Assembly (NCBI GenBank): GCA_031282705.1
Contig: JAITDF010000389.1
Coordinates: forward strand, 1-8,161
Direction: 5' to 3'
From: Opitutaceae bacterium
GTDB lineage: Bacteria; Verrucomicrobiota; Verrucomicrobiia; Opitutales; Opitutaceae
Length of the DNA: 8,161 bases
Part shown: positions 1 to 4,666 of the stretch, piece after piece
How the letters are laid out: every line of letters begins with the position of its first letter
Numbering within the stretch: position 1 is the first letter of the stretch
Notes under the pieces: model-generated
Databases searched by the model: none
What the model saw: the letters and a program-made list of their open reading frames with translations, nothing else
What the model was told of the DNA's origin: nothing
Program-made: the position numbers and the translations under genes

Positions 1-1
1 T

Positions 2-13
2 GCGTAACATCAG
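2..13 (+). repeat. 12-bp dispersed repeat, copy 1
   Basis: The 12-mer GCGTAACATCAG occurs here and again exactly at 6983-6994. Each copy lies within about 180 bp upstream of a T6SS gene (tssA here, tagJ there). It is probably the edge of a longer dispersed intergenic element cut by the window start. The identity is directly visible; the element's full extent is unknown. Confidence 0.5.
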
Positions 14-16
14 CTC

Positions 17-80
17 CAAACTCAAACTCAAACTCAAACTTAAACTTAAACTCTAACTCTAACTCCAACCTCTAAACTAA
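17..80 (+). repeat. Hexanucleotide tandem repeat in tssA leader
   Basis: About ten units of a 6-bp repeat lie just before tssA: four CAAACT, two TAAACT, two CTAACT, then degenerate CCAACC and TCTAAA. The tract ends 8 bases before the tssA ATG, so it would form most of the 5' leader. It contains no Shine-Dalgarno sequence and almost no G, so the transcript would be unstructured there. Slippage could change leader length without affecting the reading frame. Confidence 0.85.
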
Positions 81-88
81 AAATCACC

Positions 89-1150
89 ATGAGCATGGAC
101 CTGTCCAATCTTCTCGAAGCCATTCCCGGCGACGACCCCGCGGGCGAGGACCTCGCCGCGTCCGGCGCGCTCTTTGAACTCGACCGCATGATCCTCGGCA
201 AACCCGAGACGCAATTCTCCCCCGCCGAGGAGGCCGACTGGAGCGCCGTGCGCGAACGCTGCGAGGAACTGCTCGGCAAGTCCAGGGACCTCCGCGTCGC
301 CACCGCCCTCGCCGTCGCCCTGCTCAGGACCGGGGGCCTCCCCGGTTTCGCCGCCGGCCTCGCGCTCGTGCGCGGCATGTTGGAAACCTGTTGGGAAACC
401 CTTCACCCCAAGCTCGACCCCGAGGACGGCAACGACCCGCAGGAACGCGTCAACAGCCTCAACTCCCTCGCCGCCCCCATCGGCACCTCCGGCGACCCTT
501 GCAGGACCCTCGAAACCCTCCGCAAAACCCCCGTCACCCGCTCCCGCGAAGCCGGCGCGTGGGGGCTCGACGCCATCCTCGCCGCGCGCGACGGCACGCC
601 CCTGCTCGACGGCCGCGCCCCCCCCTCCACCGCGATCATCGACGGCGCGTTCTCCGACTCGCCCCCCGAATTCCTGGCCGAAACCGCCGCCGCCATCGAC
701 TCCGCGCTGGAAAGCGCGCAGGCGATCACCGAATGGTTCACCGGCACGCTTTCCGCCTCCACCTGGCCGGCCTTCGAGCCGCTCGTCGCCGACCTGGAAA
801 AACTGAAAACCGCCGTCGCCGCGCACCTCGGCGCGGAAGGCGCCGCGGAGGAATCCGGCGCCGCGGACGGCGCGGACGGCGGCGGCGCCTCCTCCTCCCC
901 GTCCGGCGGCGGCGCGCCCGCCGCCCGCCGCCCCGAGGGCATCGCGACCCGCGAGGATGTCGTTCGCACCATCGACCTCATCATCGCCTACTACACCCGC
1001 AACGAACCCTCCAGCCCCATCCCCCTCATCCTCGAACGCGTGAAGCGCCTCGTCCCGATGGGATTCATGGACATCATCAAGGACATGACGCCCGACGCGA
1101 TGGAACGCGTCACCCTTATCACCGGCGCCGCCCCCCCGGAGGACTCCTGA
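89..1150 (+). CDS. tssA: Type VI secretion protein TssA (ImpA family, short C-terminal form)
   Basis: TssA acts in the cytoplasm, where it primes the baseplate and caps the growing sheath/tube. The 353-residue protein has an ImpA N-terminal domain at about residues 8-130, with a segment running from DWSAVRERCEELL to HPKLDPEDGNDPQERVNSL that is typical of the family. A middle helical region spans about 190-247, and an Ala/Gly/Ser-rich linker spans about 248-285. The C-terminal domain at 286-346 carries the hallmark EPSSPIPLILERVKRL and MGFMDIIKDM. The length and short C-terminus resemble the P. aeruginosa TssA1 group (about 344 residues), not the longer VasJ-type. The ATG at 89 was chosen; another in-frame ATG at 95 would remove only two residues. 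Neither has a ribosome-binding motif. It is separated from tssB by a long repeat-filled gap, so it may be a separate transcription unit. Confidence 0.93.
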   Translation: MSMDLSNLLEAIPGDDPAGEDLAASGALFELDRMILGKPETQFSPAEEADWSAVRERCEELLGKSRDLRVATALAVALLRTGGLPGFAAGLALVRGMLETCWETLHPKLDPEDGNDPQERVNSLNSLAAPIGTSGDPCRTLETLRKTPVTRSREAGAWGLDAILAARDGTPLLDGRAPPSTAIIDGAFSDSPPEFLAETAAAIDSALESAQAITEWFTGTLSASTWPAFEPLVADLEKLKTAVAAHLGAEGAAEESGAADGADGGGASSSPSGGGAPAARRPEGIATREDVVRTIDLIIAYYTRNEPSSPIPLILERVKRLVPMGFMDIIKDMTPDAMERVTLITGAAPPEDS

Positions 1151-1171
1151 GCACACAACCGGACACAATCC

Positions 1172-1192
1172 CGCCCGCCCACGCCGCGGGCG
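1172..1192 (+). other. GC hairpin downstream of tssA
   Basis: Inverted arms CGCCCGC (1172-1178) and GCGGGCG (1186-1192) form a perfect 7-bp stem with a 7-nt loop, 21 bases after the tssA stop. No T-run follows, so it is not a standard intrinsic terminator. It may stabilise the 3' end or simply reflect GC-rich spacer sequence. Confidence 0.35.
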
Positions 1193-1283
1193 CGCCAGCC
1201 GGACGGCGCCGGACGGACGCAAATTATAAAAACCCTCGATAACATGATGATTATTCTTACGGACACTTTGAAAAATCATGTCT

Positions 1284-1318
1284 CACGCGGCGGCTTTTGG
1301 TCCGTAGTGCAGGCGTCC
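1284..1318 (+). repeat. 35-bp dispersed intergenic repeat, copy 1
   Basis: This stretch, beginning CACGCGGCGGCTTTTGG, matches 8063-8097 at 29 of 35 positions by my alignment. Both copies are preceded by the identical 13-mer CTTTGAAAAATCA (1266-1278 and 8022-8034), although the spacing differs. One copy follows tssA and the other follows tagJ, both in non-coding DNA. No reading frame is conserved. Confidence 0.6.
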
Positions 1319-1368
1319 CGCTTGCCAGATTGGGCCGTAGGGCGAGCGTCCCGCTTGCCAGACGGGAG
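1303..1368 (+). repeat. Tandem 33-bp direct repeat in tssA-tssB gap
   Basis: Two adjacent 33-bp units (1303-1335 and 1336-1368) match at 26 of 33 positions. They share the identical 17-base core GCGTCCCGCTTGCCAGA (1313-1329 and 1346-1362). The second unit also forms the left arm of the palindromic element that follows. Confidence 0.75.
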
Positions 1369-1444
1369 CAGAATGCTCCCGCCGCTTCGGTGCGGTGACG
1401 GCGCGCTTTGCGCGCCGCCAGCCAAGCGGGACGCCCGCCCTGCG
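1336..1444 (+). repeat. Nested palindromic (REP/BIME-like) element
   Basis: Outer arms 1336-1360 and 1421-1444 are imperfect inverted repeats, both built on GCGTCCCGCTTG or its complement. Three smaller stems lie between them: CGGGAGCA/TGCTCCCG (1363-1370 with 1374-1381, loop GAA), CCGC/GCGG (1382-1385 with 1392-1395), and CGGCGCGC/GCGCGCCG (1399-1406 with 1410-1417, loop TTT). The result would be a cruciform or multi-branched RNA. No transposase lies in the window; it resembles non-autonomous repeats of the REP type. Confidence 0.65.
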
Positions 1445-1550
1445 CCCGCAAAGCCGCATGACGGCGGACCATTTGCATTTTCGGTTCCCCGCTATTTTGA
1501 ATGGATTTCCCATCGTGCCGCCGTGAAGCGGAGACAGCGATTGACCTTTT

Positions 1551-1636
1551 CAGCCCCGAAGGGGCGGCAGCGGCGATGCTCAGCCCCGGAGGGGTGCCAG
1601 GCACCGGTGTCGGCGGATTTCGCCCCTCCGGGGCTG
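1551..1636 (+). repeat. Three-copy CAGCCCCGGAGGGGCG palindrome cluster
   Basis: Three short hairpins share one sequence. 1551-1566 is CAGCCCCGAAGGGGCG, 1581-1596 is CAGCCCCGGAGGGGTG, and 1621-1636 is the inverted copy CGCCCCTCCGGGGCTG. Each has a five-pair stem and 3-nt loop, and the inverted copy matches each forward copy at 15 of 16 positions. I recall similar AGCCCCGGAGGGGC motifs in Planctomycetes/Verrucomicrobia intergenic DNA, but could not check this. Small ORFs crossing the region are artefacts of the repeats. Confidence 0.65.
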
Positions 1637-1709
1637 GCCACCGCTGCTCCGAGGCTTCACCGTCTCATCGAAAAATGGCGGCGAAGCTCATTTTTCCAAA
1701 ATCGCAACT

Positions 1710-1739
1710 TTTTTGTGCATATTAATGGCATTTTAAAAT
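1710..1739 (+). promoter_or_regulatory. Possible promoter upstream of tssB
   Basis: The spacer becomes AT-rich at about 1683-1745, in contrast with the GC-rich repeats before it. A weak sigma70-like pair can be drawn: TTTTTG (1710-1715) and TAAAAT (1734-1739) with an 18-bp spacer. The implied transcript leader for tssB is about 100 nt. The match is poor and verrucomicrobial promoters are little studied, so this is only a candidate position. I saw no convincing sigma54 site. Confidence 0.25.
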
Positions 1740-1837
1740 AATTGGTGGCTTAAAACCATTCCTTCCCTTTTCCTGTGAAGCGATCCACTGAAAAACAGAC
1801 ATCCTCGTCAGATCAACCATAACCAAAAACAACCCCC

Positions 1838-1848
1838 CATAAAATAAC
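1838..1848 (+). promoter_or_regulatory. A/T-rich pre-start motif of tssB
   Basis: CATAAAATAAC sits directly against the tssB ATG where a Shine-Dalgarno sequence would be expected. Almost the same sequence, CATAAAATATC, directly precedes hcp3 (5624-5634), and a shorter form, CCATAACATC, precedes hcp4 (6238-6247). The repetition suggests a functional initiation element and supports these start codons. Confidence 0.45.
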
Positions 1849-2352
1849 ATGGCCAAAGCAAGCAGTCAGAAATTCATCGCGCGCAACCGCGCGCCCAGGG
1901 TTCAAATCGAATACGATGTTGAACTCTACGGTTCCGAAAAAAAGGTCCAGCTCCCGTTCGTCATGGGCGTGATGGCCGACCTTTCCGGCAATCCCGCCGA
2001 GCCGCTCGATGCCGTCGCCGATCGCAAGTTCCTCGAAATCGACGTGGACAACTTCGACGACCGCATGAAGTCCGCCAAGCCCCGCGTCACCCTCCAGGTG
2101 CCCAACACCCTCACCGGCGAGGGCAACCTCAACGTCGAGCTCAACTTCGAGAGCATGGACGACTTCTCGCCCGCCGCCGTCGCGCGGAAGGTGGACGCCC
2201 TCAACAAGCTCCTCACCACCCGCGAGCAGCTTGCCAACCTCCTCACCTACATGGACGGCAAGACCGGCGCCGAGGACCTGATTGCCAGGCTCCTCAACGA
2301 TCCCGCGCTCCTCAACACCGTCTCCGCCTCCGCCAAACCCGCCGGCGAGTAA
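1849..2352 (+). CDS. tssB: Type VI secretion sheath small subunit TssB (VipA/ImpB)
   Basis: TssB pairs with TssC to form the contractile sheath around the Hcp tube in the cytoplasm. The 167-residue protein shows the complete family pattern. The N-terminal helix and first strand are at 6-26 (SQKFIARNRAPRVQIEYDVE), LPFVMGVMADLSG is at 35-47, and the FLEIDVDNFDDRMKSAKPR segment is at 61-79. A strand region at 80-101 is followed by the C-terminal helices (DFSPAAVARKVDALNKLLTTREQLANLL, about 105-132). Length is normal. In P. aeruginosa the TssB1 N-terminal helix is the contact for TagJ, which is also encoded here. tssC follows after 34 bp, almost certainly co-transcribed. The start is set by the conserved N-terminus. 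Confidence 0.97.
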   Translation: MAKASSQKFIARNRAPRVQIEYDVELYGSEKKVQLPFVMGVMADLSGNPAEPLDAVADRKFLEIDVDNFDDRMKSAKPRVTLQVPNTLTGEGNLNVELNFESMDDFSPAAVARKVDALNKLLTTREQLANLLTYMDGKTGAEDLIARLLNDPALLNTVSASAKPAGE

Positions 2353-2386
2353 ACCCGCAACCCAACCCATCCCTCCACCACCAGCC

Positions 2387-3880
2387 ATGTCAGCCGAAAA
2401 CGCATCCGCAGCACAAGGCGCGCCCCAGGCCGCCACCGCTGAATACAGCGAATTCCAGTCACTGCTCAACAAGCAGTTCAAACCGAAGACCGACGAGGCC
2501 AAAAGCGCCGTCGAGGTCGCCGTGCAGACCCTTGCCCGGCAGGCCCTCTCGGCCACCAGCCTCATCTCCGACAACGCCATCACCACCATCGAGGGCATCA
2601 TCGCCGAGATCGACAAAAAGCTCACCGAACAAATCAACCTCATCCTCCACCATGAGGCCTTCACCAGGCTCGAAGGCACCTGGCGCGGCCTCCACCACCT
2701 CGTCAACAACACCGAGACCGACGAATACCTCAAGATACGCGTCCTCAACATCTCGAAAAAGGACGTCGCCAAGACCCTGAAGAAATTCAAGGGCACCGCT
2801 TGGGACCAGAGCCCGCTCTTCAAAAAACTCTACGAGGAGGAGTTCGGCATGCCCGGCGGCCAGCCCTACGGCGCCATCATCGGCGACTACTACTTCGACC
2901 ACTCCGCCCCGGACATCGAAATCCTCTCCGGCATGGCGCAGATCGCCGCCGCCGCGCACGCCCCCTTCATCACCGGCGCCAGCCCCACCGTGATGAACAT
3001 GGAATCCTGGCGCGAACTCGGCGACCCCCGCGACCTCACCAAAATCTTCCAGACCCCGGAATACGCCTCCTGGCGCTCCCTCCGCGAGTCGGCGGACGCC
3101 ATTTATCTCGGCCTCACCCTCCCGCGCTTCCTCGCCCGCATCCCCTACGGCGCAAAGACCAGCCCGGTCGAGGAATTCGCCTTCGAGGAGGACATCACCG
3201 GCGCCGACCACAACAAATACGTCTGGTCCAACGCCGCCTACGCCATGGGCACCAACATCACCCGCTCCTTCAAGACCTACGGCTGGTGCTCCCGCATCCG
3301 CGGCGCCGAGTCCGGCGGCATGGTCGAGGGCCTCCCCGTCCACTCCTTCCCCACCGACGACGGCGGCGTGGACATGAAGTGCCCCACCGAAATCGCCATC
3401 ACCGACCGCCGCGAGGCCGAGCTCGGCGCAAACGGCTTCCTCCCGCTCTCCCACTGGAAGAACACCGACTACGCCGTCTTTGTCGGCGCCCAGTCGCTGC
3501 ACAAACCCGCCGTTTACGAGGACCCCGACGCCACCGCCAACGCCAACCTCGCCGCGCGCTTCCCCTACCTCTTCGCCACCTGCCGCTTCGCGCACTACCT
3601 CAAGTGCATCGTCCGCGACAAGATCGGCTCCTTCAAGGAAAAGGACGACATGAAGAACTGGCTCTCCAAGTGGATCATGCAATACGTCACCACCGACCCC
3701 ACCGCCTCCGAGGAGGCCAAGGCGCGCTTCCCGCTCGCCGCCGCCGAGGTCGTCGTGGACGACGTTCCCGGCAACCCCGGCTACTACTCGGCCAAGTTCT
3801 TCCTCCGCCCCCACTACCAGCTCGAGGGCCTCACCGTCTCCCTCCGCCTGGTCTCCAAACTCCCCTCGGCGAAAAAATAA
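2387..3880 (+). CDS. tssC: Type VI secretion sheath large subunit TssC (VipB/ImpC)
   Basis: TssC is the larger sheath subunit. It interlocks with TssB, and its N-terminal helix is the ClpV recognition site in studied systems. The 497-residue protein is full-length. Landmarks are LEGTWRGLHHLV (95-106), the SPLFKKLYEEEFGMPGGQPYG segment (142-162), GDYYFDH (166-172), APFITGASP (192-200), PRFLARIPYG (246-255), EEFAFEE (262-268), and the C-terminal sheath domain ending YYSAKFFLRPHYQLEGLTVSLRLVSKLP. A short amphipathic stretch at about 20-31 could be the ClpV-binding helix; this is inferred from position. I chose the ATG at 2387. The frame is open upstream to a TTG at 2282, but that would overlap tssB and add a Pro/Ser-rich non-homologous tail. 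Confidence 0.97.
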   Translation: MSAENASAAQGAPQAATAEYSEFQSLLNKQFKPKTDEAKSAVEVAVQTLARQALSATSLISDNAITTIEGIIAEIDKKLTEQINLILHHEAFTRLEGTWRGLHHLVNNTETDEYLKIRVLNISKKDVAKTLKKFKGTAWDQSPLFKKLYEEEFGMPGGQPYGAIIGDYYFDHSAPDIEILSGMAQIAAAAHAPFITGASPTVMNMESWRELGDPRDLTKIFQTPEYASWRSLRESADAIYLGLTLPRFLARIPYGAKTSPVEEFAFEEDITGADHNKYVWSNAAYAMGTNITRSFKTYGWCSRIRGAESGGMVEGLPVHSFPTDDGGVDMKCPTEIAITDRREAELGANGFLPLSHWKNTDYAVFVGAQSLHKPAVYEDPDATANANLAARFPYLFATCRFAHYLKCIVRDKIGSFKEKDDMKNWLSKWIMQYVTTDPTASEEAKARFPLAAAEVVVDDVPGNPGYYSAKFFLRPHYQLEGLTVSLRLVSKLPSAKK

Positions 3881-3904
3881 TACAACCCAAACCACACCAA
3901 AAAA

Positions 3905-3932
3905 GGGGGGACGGGCCGCACGCCCTCCCCCC
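3905..3932 (+). terminator. G6/C6 hairpin between tssC and hcp1
   Basis: Starting 24 bases after the tssC stop, GGGGGGA (3905-3911) pairs with TCCCCCC (3926-3932). An inner GGGC/GCCC stem with one bulged C and a 5-nt loop continues it. A runs of at least six flank both sides. On the + strand no U-tract follows, so full termination is doubtful; read on the - strand it has the form of an intrinsic terminator. It may partially uncouple tssBC from hcp expression or protect the tssBC mRNA end. Confidence 0.4.
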
Positions 3933-3938
3933 AAAAAA

Positions 3939-4095
3939 TCGTTCTCTTGCTCGTTCTCGTTCTCTTTATTCTTTCTCTTTCCTCTTTATCTTTATCTTTC
4001 TCTTTATCTTTCCTCTTTCTTCCCCTCCCCCCTCCTCCCTCCACCCTCCTCCCGCCTTCCCGTTCTCCTGATCCCTGCCATCCTGTTTCCCTCCC
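3939..4095 (+). repeat. Polypyrimidine leader tract before hcp1
   Basis: About 157 bases on the + strand are almost entirely C and T up to the hcp1 ATG. The tract begins with CGTTCT-like units, continues with CTTTAT/CTTTCT/CTCTTT hexamer-like units (about 3960-4020), then becomes C-rich (about 4021-4075). There is no Shine-Dalgarno site and no recognisable promoter. Such a tract could expand or contract by slippage, could adopt triplex structure in DNA, and as RNA would be an open pyrimidine-rich leader. Its first bases AAAAATCGTTC (3934-3944) recur after tagJ (7974-7984). Confidence 0.8.
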
Positions 4096-4620
4096 ATGCC
4101 ACTAATAGACGCCTACATGAAATGCTCGGGCATCGCCGGAAGCTACAACCCCTCCGAGGGAGCCTTGAAAGGCGCCGCCAGGCTGCAGGTGTCCCACAAG
4201 GACTGGTCGGAAATATACTCCCTGAAATACAGTCTCTCCGGTGGCGAGTTTCCCCAGTTTGACATCAATAAACCCGTGGACGCCGCCTCCAACGACCTCT
4301 ACCTGCTCTTCCTCAAAACCCGCGCCCGCGACATCCAGAAAGGCGGGAAATTCGCCGACCAGTTCATCAAGCAAATCGAAATCGAGCTGTGCCGCTGGGT
4401 GGACACCAATGACGACGGCGTCGTGGACGAGTTCAAGGTCTTCATCCGATACCAATTCGATCAATGCCGGGTGCTGGACTATTCGACCGACATGAACTTC
4501 GAGGCCGACGATCTGCCCGGGGAGGAAATTTCCTTCGGTTTCCGAAAGATGCAAATGTTCTATTACGACCCCGAGGAGACACTGACTTACAGTTGGGATT
4601 TCTCGGCGGGCAAGAAATAA
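4096..4620 (+). CDS. hcp: Hcp-family tube protein, copy 1 (short loop, Ca-type loop motif)
   Basis: Hcp forms hexameric rings that stack into the T6SS inner tube and can carry effectors. This 174-residue copy has the family pattern: an N-terminal strand (MPLIDAYMKCSGI), FDINKPVDAASNDLYLLFLK (55-74), strands at about 93-120, and the late LPGEEISFGFRKMQMFYYD (140-158). The loop between strands two and three is only about five residues (SGGEF, 48-52), far shorter than in the other copies. An inserted hairpin holds DTNDDGVVD (103-111), which matches the first nine positions of an EF-hand/dockerin calcium loop, though position 12 is Lys. The Hcp-family assignment is sound; calcium binding is inference. 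The hcp2 gene follows after 46 bp. No ribosome-binding motif precedes the ATG. Confidence 0.85.
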   Translation: MPLIDAYMKCSGIAGSYNPSEGALKGAARLQVSHKDWSEIYSLKYSLSGGEFPQFDINKPVDAASNDLYLLFLKTRARDIQKGGKFADQFIKQIEIELCRWVDTNDDGVVDEFKVFIRYQFDQCRVLDYSTDMNFEADDLPGEEISFGFRKMQMFYYDPEETLTYSWDFSAGKK

Positions 4621-4666
4621 TACACGTAATGACGCAGCCTGCCGGGAAAACACGGAAACACACACC

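Noticed and set aside
77..1279. Long minus-strand open frame (400 residues) over tssA
   Set aside because: It is a Gly/Arg/Ala-rich shadow of tssA caused by high GC3. It has no recognisable domain, and tssA is clearly the real gene.
1303..1444. CRISPR array
   Set aside because: Only two adjacent imperfect units without spacers, followed by an inverted copy; there are no cas genes.
1634..1650. Sigma54 promoter (TGGCC...GCTGCT)
   Set aside because: The spacing between the GG and GC elements is not the required ten bases, and the sequence is part of a palindromic repeat.
1244..1741. 165-residue frame and a 74-residue frame (1501-1725) in the tssA-tssB spacer
   Set aside because: Both translate palindromic repeats, with no homologous features or plausible initiation context. 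Such frames are commonly mis-annotated where repeats like these occur.
2282..2386. Upstream TTG extension of tssC
   Set aside because: It would overlap the end of tssB and add a Pro/Ser-rich 35-residue tail not found in TssC; the ATG at 2387 begins a normal N-terminus.
2459..3934. 491-residue minus-strand open frame over tssC
   Set aside because: It is an antisense shadow: repetitive Gly/Val/Asp-rich composition opposite the highly conserved tssC.
3960..4095. Riboswitch or structured leader upstream of hcp1
   Set aside because: The tract is nearly all pyrimidine on one strand, so it cannot fold on itself in RNA.
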